Assembly: GCA_965263455.1 (NCBI GenBank) | Contig: CBDHHN010000001.1 | Location: 558,001 to 622,000 of the forward strand | Length of the DNA: 64,000 nt | DNA from: CADEDH01 sp965263455 | GTDB taxonomy: Bacteria; Actinomycetota; Acidimicrobiia; Acidimicrobiales; SZUA-35 | Direction of reading: 5' to 3' | Shown: in pieces, positions 35,277 to 44,378 of the stretch | Numbering within the stretch: position 1 is the stretch's first letter | Layout of the letters: each line of letters opens with the position of its first letter | Notes under the pieces: generated by a model | What the model was told of the DNA's origin: nothing | Database searches by the model: none | The model's input: the letters and a program-made list of their open reading frames with translations, nothing else | Translations under genes and position numbers: made by a program

Positions 35277-36367
35277 GCCCCCACCTCCACCGTCGAGGCG
35301 GCCCCGCCGGTGGCGAGCTGCTGGAACCGGTCGATCTGGTTCAGGGTCAGGTCCCGGGCCGGCGCACCGCCGTAGAACCGGTGATACCAGTCGATGATCC
35401 AGTCGATGGTGGTCGGGAGGTCGAGGGTCGGGGTCCAGCCGAGCCGGGTCCGGGCCTTCGACGAGTCGAGCCGCAGCAGGGTGGCCTCGTGGGGCCCGTC
35501 GGACTCGACCCGCCAGTCGGCGCCCTCCGGCCAGCGACCGGCCATGCGGTCGACGATCCACTGGACGGGCTGGGTGTCGGCGTCGTCCGGACCGAAGTTC
35601 CAGCCCTCGGCGAACCCGGGCTCGCCGGCCGCCAGCCGTTGGGCCAGCAGCAGGTAGCCGAGCAGTGGTTCGAGCACGTGCTGCCAGGGCCGTACCGCCT
35701 CCGGGCGACGGATCACCACCTCCTCGCCCCGGGACCAGGCTCGCACGATGTCGGGTATGAGGCGGTCGGCGGCCCAGTCACCGCCGCCGATGACGTTGCC
35801 GGCCCGGGCGCTGCCCACCTGGGGTCCGTCCGGGTCGTGGTAGAAGGAGCGGCGCATGGCCGAGGTGACGAGCTCGGCGCAGCCCTTGCTGGCCGAGTAG
35901 GGATCGTGGCCCCCCATGGGCTCGTGCTCCCGGTACCCCCACACCCACTCGTTGTTCTCGTAGCACTTGTCGGAGGTGACGCTGACCACGGCCCGCAGGT
36001 CGGGGGCCCGGCGGGCGGCCTCGAGCACCACGGTGGTGCCGACCACGTTGGTGGTCATCGTCTCCACCGGGTCCTGGAACGACTGGCGGACGATGGCCTG
36101 GGCCGCCAGGTGGAGGACCACCGTGGGCCGGGCCTCGGCCACGGCCGCTCCCACCACCGTCGGGTCGGCCACGTCGCCGTAGTGGCTGACGACGTCGTCG
36201 ACCAGCCCGCTCTCGGTGAACAGCGCCGGCTCGGTGTTCGGCTTGCGGGACAACCCGACGACGTCGGCCCCCATGCGACGCAACCACAGGGTCAACCACG
36301 AGCCCTTGAAGCCGGTGTGGCCGGTCACCAGCACCCGCTGATTCGACCAGAACGTTGGATCGAGCAT
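35273..36367 (-). CDS. rfbG: CDP-glucose 4,6-dehydratase
   Basis: RfbG converts CDP-glucose to CDP-4-keto-6-deoxyglucose, the branch point for CDP-dideoxy and branched sugars. The 364-residue extended SDR has the NAD site VLVTGHTGFKGSWLTLWL (the GHTGFKGSWL form is diagnostic), HLAAQAIVRQSFQDPVETM, VSVTSDKCYEN, catalytic Y-x3-K in DPYSASKGCAE, SARAGNVIGGGDWA and a W-N-F-G-P late motif. The ATG at 36367 has GAGGGAG upstream. It heads the minus-strand deoxysugar operon; the matching cytidylyltransferase rfbF is at 40500-41306, with two genes between. Confidence 0.94.
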   Translation of the reverse strand: MLDPTFWSNQRVLVTGHTGFKGSWLTLWLRRMGADVVGLSRKPNTEPALFTESGLVDDVVSHYGDVADPTVVGAAVAEARPTVVLHLAAQAIVRQSFQDPVETMTTNVVGTTVVLEAARRAPDLRAVVSVTSDKCYENNEWVWGYREHEPMGGHDPYSASKGCAELVTSAMRRSFYHDPDGPQVGSARAGNVIGGGDWAADRLIPDIVRAWSRGEEVVIRRPEAVRPWQHVLEPLLGYLLLAQRLAAGEPGFAEGWNFGPDDADTQPVQWIVDRMAGRWPEGADWRVESDGPHEATLLRLDSSKARTRLGWTPTLDLPTTIDWIIDWYHRFYGGAPARDLTLNQIDRFQQLATGGAASTVEVGA

Positions 36368-36777
36368 GCGCACTCCCTCGGGCTGGAGGCCGGTGCACGA
36401 CCCCGCCGGGACGGCGGGCTGGGCGGATGCACGGGTCCGGCCTCTACTCGCTGTGATCGTAACCAGCCCCGCGCGGCCAACGGACGACGGTGGGAACAAC
36501 ACCACCCCGCGGCCGACACGGATCCGCCCTGTCGGCCCGAACGCCCCGGCGCTTCCCGACCCCCGAGCCTGGGTGGAACGCCCTCGGGCCGTTCCGGAGG
36601 GTTGGGACCGCACTAGCCTAGGGACGTTCGCCGCCCCCACCGGGGTGGCGAACACGGCGCCGGTGTGAGGACCTCCGCGGCCGCCGTCAGTTCCCGCCGC
36701 AACCGAGATTCAGGTGGTCCCATGGACAACCGCCAGCTTTGCTCCCCTCGTTCGTCGCGCCCGAGCCGGGGTGCGTC
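36368..36777. promoter_or_regulatory. 410-base divergent control region between rfbG and the second BY-kinase
   Basis: No gene is supported here. The most notable element is CTAGCCTAG around 36613-36621, which offers TANNNT hexamers on both strands (TAGCCT plus, TAGGCT minus) at a single site and so resembles the shared -10 at 7581-7590. It is 150-250 nt from either start, leaving long leaders. No operator for a known regulator is recognisable. Confidence 0.35.
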
Positions 36778-38628
36778 GTGACCGGACCCCGCCCCCAACC
36801 CGACGACGAGCTCCAGCTCGCCGACTACGCCCGTATCCTCCGCCGCCGTTGGCACTGGGTGGCCGGTGCCACCGCCGCCGTGACCGTGGTCGCGCTCCTG
36901 GTGACCGTGGTCCAGCGCGACGCCTACGAGGCGACGGCCCGGGTGAGTCTGGGCAACTCGGCGGCCCAGGACGCCATCCAGGACCCCCTGTTCAGCAACG
37001 CCCGGACGGCCGACCGGGAGTTGTCGAACGAGGTCAACGTGGCCCACAGCGACGCCGTGCGTCTCGACGTCGAGACCCGACTCGGCCTGGAGCCCGACAT
37101 CGACATCAGCGCCGACGACGAGTCGGACTCCCTCCGTTTCCGGGCCACCGCGGCCGAGGCGAGCGACGCCGCCGTCCACGCCAACACCTGGGCCGAGGTC
37201 TACGTCGAGTTCAAGCGGCAGGAGGCGGCGGCCAGCATCAGCGAGGCCATCGCCGTGTTCGAGACCGACCTGACCGAACTACGGGCCGAGCGGACCCGGC
37301 TCCGGGGCCCCATCGACGACCTCCAGGACCGTCTGCTCAACGCCCCGCCCGAACAGCAACCCCTGCTCCAGGTCGAGCTGGACCGGGTGACGGCGGCAAC
37401 AGCCGCCGACTTCGAGCTGATCGACGCCAAGGTCCAGGGCCTGGCCGGCAACATCACCCAGCTCGAGCTGAACCGCCGCCTGGCCTCGACCGGCACGGCC
37501 CGGGTGGTCCAGGCCGCCGCCCCTCCCCTGGCCCCGACCAACGGCTCCCTCGCCCGCAACCTGGTGCTGGCCCTGTTCGTGGGGGCGATGGCCGGTGTGG
37601 CCGCCGCCATCCTGGTCGAGAGCCTGGACCGCACGATCAAGGACACCGAGGACGTGGCCGATTTCGGCATCCCGGTCCTGGGGGTCATTCCCGACCCCGG
37701 CCGCACCATCCCCGAGGACGAGCTCCCGCTGGCCACCATGCGCCACGTCGGCACCCCGGTGGCCGAGGGCTACCAGAAGGTGCGCACGGCGCTCGAGTTC
37801 GCCCTCCTCGGCCGGTCGATCACGTCGCTGCTGATCACCAGCCCCAACCAGTCGGAGGGCAAGACCACGCTCTCGGTCAACCTGGCCTGGGCCATGAGCG
37901 CCGTCGACCACCGGGTGGCCCTGGTCGACGTGGACTTCCGGCGACCCCGCATCCACGAGGTCTTCGACTGCCCGGTCCAGCCCGGCCTGTCCGACCGACT
38001 CCTGTCCGAGACACCCCTCCATCACCTGGCCTTCCGGGTCGACGCCAAGGGCAACTCGAACCTGATCGTGATCCCGACCGGCACCACGCCCCCCAGTCCG
38101 GCCGATTTCGTGGCCACCCCCGGGTTCTCCGGCCTGATCGGCGAGCTCTCCGAGCAGGCCGACCTGGTGGTGCTCGACGCTCCGCCGGTGCTGCCGGTCT
38201 CCGACGCCCCTTCCATCGGCCGCCAGGTCGACGCCGTGGTGGTGGCGGTCAAGGTCGGCTCGACCAGCCGCGACCAACTGGCCGACACGCTGGCCGACCT
38301 GCGAGGTGTGGGCGCCGACGTGATCGGCCTGTGCCTGGTCGGCCACCCGGGCTCCAGCCTCTACGAGCGGTACGGGCCCGACGCCCCGCCGACCGAGGCC
38401 CGGCGACGTCTCCGCCTGCCTGCGCTCCCCGAGCGGACCCGACCCGAGACGATCGATCTTCGTCAGGAGCCGTCGGAATCGACCGATCTCAGTCCGGCCG
38501 GGCGCTCCAGCGTCGGCTACGGGCTGGAGACCGACGGTGCCGGGCCTGAGCCCGGGTTACCGGGCGAGCGCCGCATCCTGGCCTCGGAGCCGACGCCCGA
38601 GTCGACCCCCGAGGGACCGAAGGCCTGA
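36778..38628 (+). CDS. Polysaccharide co-polymerase / BY-family tyrosine autokinase (second copy)
   Basis: A 616-residue Wzc-like protein. The Wzz part starts LQLADYARILRRRWHWV with TM1 about 24-44, a coiled-coil extracytoplasmic region, and TM2 near residue 265 (LVLALFVGAMAGVAAAILV). The kinase domain has Walker A SPNQSEGKTTLSVNLA (K362), A' VALVDVDFRRPRI and B LVVLDAPPVLPVSD. Unlike the first copy it has no C-terminal Tyr cluster; after GSSLYERYG the tail is about 95 residues of Pro/Glu/Arg-rich sequence. It may be phosphorylated elsewhere or in trans. The start is uncertain; GTG 36778 gives a typical N-terminus and TTG 36739 is possible. Confidence 0.88.
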   Translation: MTGPRPQPDDELQLADYARILRRRWHWVAGATAAVTVVALLVTVVQRDAYEATARVSLGNSAAQDAIQDPLFSNARTADRELSNEVNVAHSDAVRLDVETRLGLEPDIDISADDESDSLRFRATAAEASDAAVHANTWAEVYVEFKRQEAAASISEAIAVFETDLTELRAERTRLRGPIDDLQDRLLNAPPEQQPLLQVELDRVTAATAADFELIDAKVQGLAGNITQLELNRRLASTGTARVVQAAAPPLAPTNGSLARNLVLALFVGAMAGVAAAILVESLDRTIKDTEDVADFGIPVLGVIPDPGRTIPEDELPLATMRHVGTPVAEGYQKVRTALEFALLGRSITSLLITSPNQSEGKTTLSVNLAWAMSAVDHRVALVDVDFRRPRIHEVFDCPVQPGLSDRLLSETPLHHLAFRVDAKGNSNLIVIPTGTTPPSPADFVATPGFSGLIGELSEQADLVVLDAPPVLPVSDAPSIGRQVDAVVVAVKVGSTSRDQLADTLADLRGVGADVIGLCLVGHPGSSLYERYGPDAPPTEARRRLRLPALPERTRPETIDLRQEPSESTDLSPAGRSSVGYGLETDGAGPEPGLPGERRILASEPTPESTPEGPKA

Positions 38629-38782
38629 CGACCCACCGACCGGGGCCGAGGCCCCGGTAGAGGCCGTTCGGGGCTGTGGGCAGATTCCCTCAACCCCTCC
38701 CACTGTCGGAGCCGCCGCGTTGGCACATGGTAATAATGGCTTCGGAGCGCAGTTGAGGGACAAGAGGGCGTAGCGCGGGCCA

Positions 38783-40408
38783 ATGGGAAAGAGGACGCAG
38801 TTGTCGCGATCGCCGAGCCCCCATCTGTCCCAGCTTTTGCTGGACGCCGTCGTGATGACGGTCGGCTGGGGTACCGCCTTGGTCCTGACGAACATCACCA
38901 TCGAGCTCGACCGCTCGACCGGCCGCTCGCTGGCCATGACCGCCATCGCCGCCATCACCACGCTGGCCATCATGGAGCGGCGCGGCCTCTACGCCGGACG
39001 TCCGGCCCTGCCCCGCACCGACGAGATCTCACGGGTCTTCGTCGCCGTGTTGGGCGGGGCGGCCGCCATCACCGTGGCCGCCGCCTTCCTCGACTGGGTG
39101 ATCGGTGCCCGCGAGATCCTCCTGGGCTGGTTCCTGGTCTTCACCGGGCGGACGCTGGCCCGGGGCATGATCCGGGCCCTGGCCACCGAGATCCCCGAGG
39201 CGGCCCAGCCCGAGGTCGTGGTCGTCGTCGGGACCGGGGACGAGGCCGCCGACCTGGTGGAGCTGATCGAGGATCACCCCGAGTCCCGGTTCCATCTGGC
39301 CGGCGTCATCGGGAATCTGGCCGTGGCCGAACGCTCCGAGCTGGCCGAGCGCTGGATCGGACCCACCACCCGCCTGGTCGAGCTGATGCACCAGCACGAG
39401 GCCAGCGGCGCCATCGTCACCGCCACCGGCTTCCGGGGTGCCCAGTTCCGCCAGATCGTCACCGAGCTGTTCCGCAACGGCTACGACGTCCACCTGTCGA
39501 CCGGTATCAGCCGCATGGGCGAGGGCCGGTTCTCGGTCCGCTCACTGTCGCACGAGCCGCTGGTCGTCATGGAGCGCAACGCCACCCGCCGCTCGCACCT
39601 GCTGGTCAAGCGCACCCTCGATCTGGTCGGCGCCGTGGTGGCCCTCATCCTGGCCGCGCCTGTGATGATCCTGACCGCCATCGCCATCAAGATCGAGGAC
39701 CGGGGCCCCATCTTCTACACCTCGTCCCGGGCCGGTCGACGGGGTCAGTTCTTCCCCATGATCAAGTTCCGGTCGATGGTGACCGACGCCGACAAGCTGA
39801 AGGCCAAGATGCAGGCCGAGAACGAGCGCACCGGTCCCTTGTTCAAGATGTCGAACGACCCCCGTATCACCAAGGTCGGCCGCATCATCCGTGAGACCTC
39901 CATCGACGAGCTGCCCCAGCTCTTCAACGTCCTGAAGGGCGAGATGAGCCTGGTCGGGCCGCGTCCCGCCCTCCCCGAGGAGGAGGCGGCCTTCGACGAC
40001 GAGCTGCGTGACCGGTTCGGCGTACCGCCCGGCATCACCGGTCTGTGGCAGGTCGAGGCCCGGTCCAACGCCGCCTTCAACGCCTACCGTCGTCTCGATC
40101 TCCACTACGTGGAGAACTGGACCCTGGGCCTGGACTTCCGCATTCTGCTGGCCACGGTGGAACAGGTCGTGATCTCGGTCGCCCTGCTGCCTCTCAAGGC
40201 CGTCCGCCGCCGTTCCGGCGCCGCCACCGACGGCGTGGTGGCGCCGACCCGGGCCCAGGCCCGAGGTCGGGCCGCCGACGACGAGCAGAGCGAGGACGTC
40301 ATCATCGACCTCCGACGTCGCTCCCGGGCTCGCCTGGCTGTGGCCGAGGACGTGCCCACCGTCGAACTCCCGAACCCGCGGTCATCGGCCCGCCAGCGGG
40401 AGGGCTGA
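38783..40408 (+). CDS. Exopolysaccharide polyprenyl glycosylphosphotransferase (WcaJ-like)
   Basis: A 541-residue full-length polyprenyl-phosphate sugar-1-phosphate transferase. The N-terminal half has four membrane helices and a CoA-binding-like cytosolic domain (VVVVVGTGDEAADLVELI, ASGAIVTATGF). The C-terminal catalytic region has a fifth helix (LDLVGAVVALILAAPVMILTAIA) and YTSSRAGRRGQFFPMIKFRSM, the Asp-Glu in TSIDELPQLFN, KGEMSLVGPRPALPEE and PGITGLWQVEARSN. A 90-residue Arg-rich tail is unusual. It initiates repeat units, probably for the second locus. The 154-nt upstream gap has TAATAAT at 38731-38737 as a possible -10. Confidence 0.92.
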   Translation: MGKRTQLSRSPSPHLSQLLLDAVVMTVGWGTALVLTNITIELDRSTGRSLAMTAIAAITTLAIMERRGLYAGRPALPRTDEISRVFVAVLGGAAAITVAAAFLDWVIGAREILLGWFLVFTGRTLARGMIRALATEIPEAAQPEVVVVVGTGDEAADLVELIEDHPESRFHLAGVIGNLAVAERSELAERWIGPTTRLVELMHQHEASGAIVTATGFRGAQFRQIVTELFRNGYDVHLSTGISRMGEGRFSVRSLSHEPLVVMERNATRRSHLLVKRTLDLVGAVVALILAAPVMILTAIAIKIEDRGPIFYTSSRAGRRGQFFPMIKFRSMVTDADKLKAKMQAENERTGPLFKMSNDPRITKVGRIIRETSIDELPQLFNVLKGEMSLVGPRPALPEEEAAFDDELRDRFGVPPGITGLWQVEARSNAAFNAYRRLDLHYVENWTLGLDFRILLATVEQVVISVALLPLKAVRRRSGAATDGVVAPTRAQARGRAADDEQSEDVIIDLRRRSRARLAVAEDVPTVELPNPRSSARQREG

Positions 40409-40499
40409 CCGGGCGAGAGCCGGTCCGCCTCATCGGGGACGACGGGGGCCGTTCAGGCCCCGCCGTAGCCGACAACCGACCGTCGCCCCCGTCAGAGGT

Positions 40500-41306
40500 T
40501 CAGTCCCACGACTTCCACGGGGCTTCGTCCCGGGCCCACATGTCGTTGAGCGCCGTGTACTCCCGGAAGGTGTCCATCCCCATCCAGAACCCGTTGTGGG
40601 GGAAGAGGCCCAGGGCGCCCTTCTTGGTGATGGTCTGAACCGGGTGATGCTCGAAGAAGTGGAGGGGCTCATCGGTCGGGACGTGCTGCAGGAACTCCCG
40701 GCGGAAGGCGAAGAAGCCACCCGAGACCCAACCCTGCGACGGCGGCTTCTCGGCGAAGTCGGTCACCACCATGTCGTCGGAGACCTCGAGTTCCCCGTAG
40801 CGGCTGGTGGGGTGCACACCGGTCACCATGCCGAGGAGCTTGTCATCGGCGGCCAGGGTCATGAGCTCGCCCCGGAGGTCGACGTCGCCCACACCGTCGC
40901 CGTAGGTCAGCATGAAGTAGTCCTGGTCGAGGAGGTGGGCCACCTTGGCCAGGCGGCCGCCGGTGCCGGTCTCCATCCCGGTGTCGACGAGGGAGATCTC
41001 CCAGTCGTCGATCGGTTCCTGCCGCAGGTAGTCGGGCTCGCTGCCGCCAACCTTGACCGTGAGATCCGAGGTCATCACCTCGTAGTTGAGGAAGTACTGC
41101 TTGATGTCCCACGCCTTGTAGCCCAGGCACAGGATGAAGCGGCGATACCCGTGGGCTCCGTACATCTTCATGATGTGCCACAGGATCGGCCGGTTCCCGA
41201 TCTCGATCATCGGCTTCGGCAGCTTCTCCGATGCCTCCCGGATGCGGGTGCCTTGGCCACCGCACAGGACGACGACGGGAATGTCTGACGGGTCAGGCTG
41301 TGTCAT
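40500..41306 (-). CDS. rfbF: Glucose-1-phosphate cytidylyltransferase
   Basis: RfbF makes CDP-glucose from glucose-1-phosphate and CTP, the entry to CDP-deoxysugars. The 268-residue protein starts with the nucleotidyltransferase signature VVVLCGGQGTRIREASEKLPKPMIEIG, then WHIMKMYGAHGYRRFILCLGYKAWDIKQYF, a stretch diagnostic of this enzyme. The Mg-binding TYGDGVGDVDL, GVHPTSRYGEL, WVSGGFFAF and WMGMDTFRE motifs follow. Its product is the substrate of RfbG at 35273-36367. The gene stands alone on the minus strand with its own TAGGGT -10 (41318-41313) 6 nt from the ATG, so supply of CDP-glucose may be controlled separately. Confidence 0.94.
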   Translation of the reverse strand: MTQPDPSDIPVVVLCGGQGTRIREASEKLPKPMIEIGNRPILWHIMKMYGAHGYRRFILCLGYKAWDIKQYFLNYEVMTSDLTVKVGGSEPDYLRQEPIDDWEISLVDTGMETGTGGRLAKVAHLLDQDYFMLTYGDGVGDVDLRGELMTLAADDKLLGMVTGVHPTSRYGELEVSDDMVVTDFAEKPPSQGWVSGGFFAFRREFLQHVPTDEPLHFFEHHPVQTITKKGALGLFPHNGFWMGMDTFREYTALNDMWARDEAPWKSWD

Positions 41307-41312
41307 GGCCTC

Positions 41313-41318
41313 ACCCTA
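41313..41318 (-). promoter_or_regulatory. -10-like hexamer for rfbF
   Basis: TAGGGT on the minus strand lies 6 nt before the rfbF ATG with no Shine-Dalgarno between, consistent with a leaderless promoter. Confidence 0.4.
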
Positions 41319-41407
41319 GACAACGGCCGCACCCATCCGGTGTTCCCCGCGGGGCCACCCCTGAGTCGTCCTGCCCCTGTGTTCCCGACCGGATCGGGAC
41401 CCGCTGG

Positions 41408-43354
41408 TCAGGGTGTCGGCGCACCCGGCGGGGGTGGCGGATGGGCGATGACGGTCTCCTGGGAGTCGACGTCGGAGACAGGACTGGAGGCCGGACTGGA
41501 GGCCGGAGTGGAGGCGCTGTGGGCCCCTCCGGACCCGGCGCCGTTGGCCGGGGCGGCCGCCTCGGACGACGGTGCCACGGTCGACGTCTGGGCCCCGGCG
41601 GGACCGGCCTCGGTCACGACGGTGGTGGCCACCGTGGCCGTGTAGTCGACGGGGCCCGAGGCGGCGGGGCCGGGCGCCGCCGTGGCCACCAGATGGCCGT
41701 TCGCTCCGTCGGGGACGACCATGCCCCCGTCGCCCGCCCCGCCCTGGCGGGACGACATCGGCATCCGGCCGTCGGTGCCACCCTCGGACCGGTAGATCTG
41801 GCCCTTGGCCGCCCGGCGAGCCGGGGCGGTGATGACCAGGAGCAGCTTGGACCGCACGCTGTCGAGCTGGCGGGCCAGGTCGGTGAGGGCGTCAGCCTTC
41901 TGGCGGGACAGGGGCACGGCCAGCACCACGGCGTCGGCCAGGTTGGCGAACTGCAGGGTCGAGGCCAGATCGAGGACCGGACCACCGTCGATGACGACGA
42001 TGTCGGCGTTGCGGCGGGCGGCGTCGAGCACGTTGGGCACGGTGTCGCGCCGGAGGTTGGCCGCAGCCCGGTTGGGCCCGAGACCGAGTACGGAGACGGC
42101 CGGGTCCATCGTCCGGGTCAGGGCGGAGCGACCGCGCTGATCGGTGAGCGATCCCCCGTTGGCGATGATGGCCGGCACCCCGCCGTCGGTCCCGCCGTTG
42201 AACAGGGTGGTGACCCGGGGGTCGTGGACGTCGCCGTCGACCAGGACGACGGCCGCCCCGCCGGCGGCGAAGCGCTCGGACATGGCGAGGGCCAGCGTGG
42301 TCGAGCCGGCGCTGCGCATGGTGCCGGTGACGATGACGGTCAGGGGCTCCCCGATGCGGCCCAGGGCCTCGGCCCGCACACACAGCTGGTCGACGACCGG
42401 GGCGGCCGACCGGGGCAGAGACTGGAACGCACCCATCGGGTTGCGCCGCAACGATCGGTAGTGGGCCAGCTCGGCCACGACCGGGGTCCCCAGGATCTCG
42501 CCGGCGGCGTCCTCGTCGAGGACCTTGGTCGAGAACCGGGCCCACAGCAGGGTGAGGACCACGCCGCCCAGGATGCCGCCGATCAGGCCACCGGCCAGAA
42601 GGAAGTTGCCCGACGGTGGGATCGGCTCGGCGGGGACGACGGCGTCGGAGATGATCTCGGTGTTGACCCGCAGCCGCGACTGCTGGTCGAGTTCGTTGAG
42701 CGACGCCTGTAGCTGCTGGAGCTCCACCAGGATGAGGGTCCGCTGCGACACCGCCGACGGGTCGACGAACTCGGCGGGCGGGATGGGGTCGGGCGTGGGG
42801 TCGCCGTCGCGGGGCAGGAACTCCTCCATGGCCTGTTCCAGGCGCATGTCCTGCGCCTCGAGCTGGTTGCTGAGCGTCTCGATCTCCCGCTCCAGGTCGG
42901 CCCGCTGCTGTTGGTCCTCGTCAGTGGTCTCCAACCCCTCCACGTACAGTTCGGCGTAGGCCTGGGCCAGGGTGGCGGCCAGGTCGGCCGAGTTGCCCTC
43001 GGCCGTGATCTGGACGATGTCGGTACCCGGCTCGTGCGTGATCTCGGTCAGGACCGTTGCCGCCTCGGCCGAGAACTCGGTGCCGAGTTGGGCCGAGACC
43101 CGACGGGCCACCTTCTGGGCCAGCGAGGCGCTCTCCAGCACGCTGAGCTGGGACACCACGTAGCGGTCGGGGGCCGAGGAGAACACGATGCCGGTGGCCC
43201 GGGTCGGGGGCTGGACCAGGAGGACGGCCTGAGACCGGTAGGTGTCACCGGTCGGGGGGTCGGCGGTCAGGCCCGGGATCGAGCCCAGCAACGCCATGAG
43301 GGTCACGACCCAGAAGCGCCGACGCAGAGCGGAGAAAACGAATGCGAGTTCCAA
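41408..43354 (-). CDS. Wzz-type chain-length protein with degenerate BY-kinase domain (third copy)
   Basis: A 648-residue co-polymerase-like protein. TM1 is about 13-30 (FWVVTLMALLGSIPGL), an extracytoplasmic coiled-coil region covers about 35-245, and TM2 is FLLAGGLIGGILGGVVLTLLW. The cytosolic domain keeps Walker A' (VVLVDGDVHDPRV) and Walker B (IVVIDGGPVLDLA), but Walker A reads VTGTMRSAGSTTLALAMS: the invariant Lys before S/T-T is Ser. There is no C-terminal Tyr cluster; instead about 120 residues of Ser/Ala/Pro-rich tail. It is probably not an active kinase and may act as a scaffold. TTG start. It belongs with the downstream GT2-WecG-GH9-Wzx-Wzy minus-strand genes. Confidence 0.85.
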   Translation of the reverse strand: MELAFVFSALRRRFWVVTLMALLGSIPGLTADPPTGDTYRSQAVLLVQPPTRATGIVFSSAPDRYVVSQLSVLESASLAQKVARRVSAQLGTEFSAEAATVLTEITHEPGTDIVQITAEGNSADLAATLAQAYAELYVEGLETTDEDQQQRADLEREIETLSNQLEAQDMRLEQAMEEFLPRDGDPTPDPIPPAEFVDPSAVSQRTLILVELQQLQASLNELDQQSRLRVNTEIISDAVVPAEPIPPSGNFLLAGGLIGGILGGVVLTLLWARFSTKVLDEDAAGEILGTPVVAELAHYRSLRRNPMGAFQSLPRSAAPVVDQLCVRAEALGRIGEPLTVIVTGTMRSAGSTTLALAMSERFAAGGAAVVLVDGDVHDPRVTTLFNGGTDGGVPAIIANGGSLTDQRGRSALTRTMDPAVSVLGLGPNRAAANLRRDTVPNVLDAARRNADIVVIDGGPVLDLASTLQFANLADAVVLAVPLSRQKADALTDLARQLDSVRSKLLLVITAPARRAAKGQIYRSEGGTDGRMPMSSRQGGAGDGGMVVPDGANGHLVATAAPGPAASGPVDYTATVATTVVTEAGPAGAQTSTVAPSSEAAAPANGAGSGGAHSASTPASSPASSPVSDVDSQETVIAHPPPPPGAPTP

Positions 43355-43490
43355 GGCGTCTCAACCGTCCTCGTGAGTACTGTCGGCGGACCAGGAGGGA
43401 ACAGCGCCCCGTCTGCCCCTCGTCGGCGAGTCTACTCCCGGGCCTGGGGGATCCGAGACCAGCCGCCGTGGGCGGGACCACCCCATCGAC

Positions 43491-44378
43491 TCAGCGACGG
43501 GCCCGCTCCTGGAGGAGGCCGACGACCCGCCCGGCGGCGATCGAACCCCGCCGACAGAAGTAGACGAGGCCGACGTGGCCGACCGACTGCCCGTTGGGCT
43601 TGAGAGCCCGGAGCCCGGTGGTGCCGCCCTCGCCGTCGCCCGGCACGCCGCGCCGGGCCAGAAGCTGGCTGAAGCCCTTCCCGTAGAGGTAGTGCTGGCG
43701 CATCATCGGGACCAGGCCTTCGCGGTGCCGGTAGTGGATGACGGCGTCGGCGCAGTAGGTCAGCTCCAGACCGAGGTCGAGCAGATCCCAGGAGAAGGCG
43801 ATGTCCTCCCCCCGGATCAGGGTGGTGTCGAAGCCACCGACCTTGTCGAACGCCTCCCGCCAGACGGCCATGTTGGCCGTGACCAGGAACGGCCGGTCCA
43901 GGAACGTGGGCAGGGCGTCGGGGGTGGCCGGAGGGCGCCAGTGGGCCTGACCGGGGATGGCGAGGAGGTCCTCCTCCAGATGGCCGCCCACGGCCGCGGC
44001 CCCGTCCATGGCGGTGACCAGAGCCGTCATCCAACCCGGGTCGGTGAGGTCGTCGCCGTCGCAGAACAGGAGCCGCTCGCCCTCGGCCGCCCGGGCCCCC
44101 ACGTTTCGGGCGTGGGAGGCGCTGCGCAGGTCGGACGAGTCGACGATCCGGGCCGGCAGGTCGGCACGCTCCTCCAGAAGAGACTCGAGTCGGGCCCGAT
44201 GGCCCCGGTCGTCGCTGTTGAGCGACAGCACCAGCTCCCACCGGCCGTCGAAGGTCTGGGTCCGCAGCGTGTCGAGCTGCAATGGCAACAGGTCATCGAC
44301 GCCGCCCACGGGGACGATGACGCTCACCAGGCCGACGGGAGGTGTCGCGTCGGGCATCGGGACGCCGGACTCAGCCAC
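43491..44378 (-). CDS. Family 2 glycosyltransferase
   Basis: A 295-residue GT-A enzyme: VSVIVPVGGVDDLLPLQLDTL, ELVLSLNSDD, ASHARNVGARAAEGERLLFCDGDD (the metal-binding D-G-D-D), FLVTANMAVWREAFDKVGGFD, GEDIAFSWDL and HYRHREG. The last block resembles rhamnosyl/galactosyl transferases of capsule clusters, but the donor is unknown. The GTG at 44378 has GGGAGG 5 nt upstream and overlaps the end of the WecG-like gene by 8 bases; an ATG at 44357 is an alternative. Confidence 0.86.
   Translation of the reverse strand: MAESGVPMPDATPPVGLVSVIVPVGGVDDLLPLQLDTLRTQTFDGRWELVLSLNSDDRGHRARLESLLEERADLPARIVDSSDLRSASHARNVGARAAEGERLLFCDGDDLTDPGWMTALVTAMDGAAAVGGHLEEDLLAIPGQAHWRPPATPDALPTFLDRPFLVTANMAVWREAFDKVGGFDTTLIRGEDIAFSWDLLDLGLELTYCADAVIHYRHREGLVPMMRQHYLYGKGFSQLLARRGVPGDGEGGTTGLRALKPNGQSVGHVGLVYFCRRGSIAAGRVVGLLQERARR

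Noticed and set aside
40440..40475. Bidirectional terminator between the glycosylphosphotransferase and rfbF
   Set aside because: A GGGGCC/GGCCCC 6-bp stem is present, but with no T-tract on either side it cannot be told from GC-rich background.
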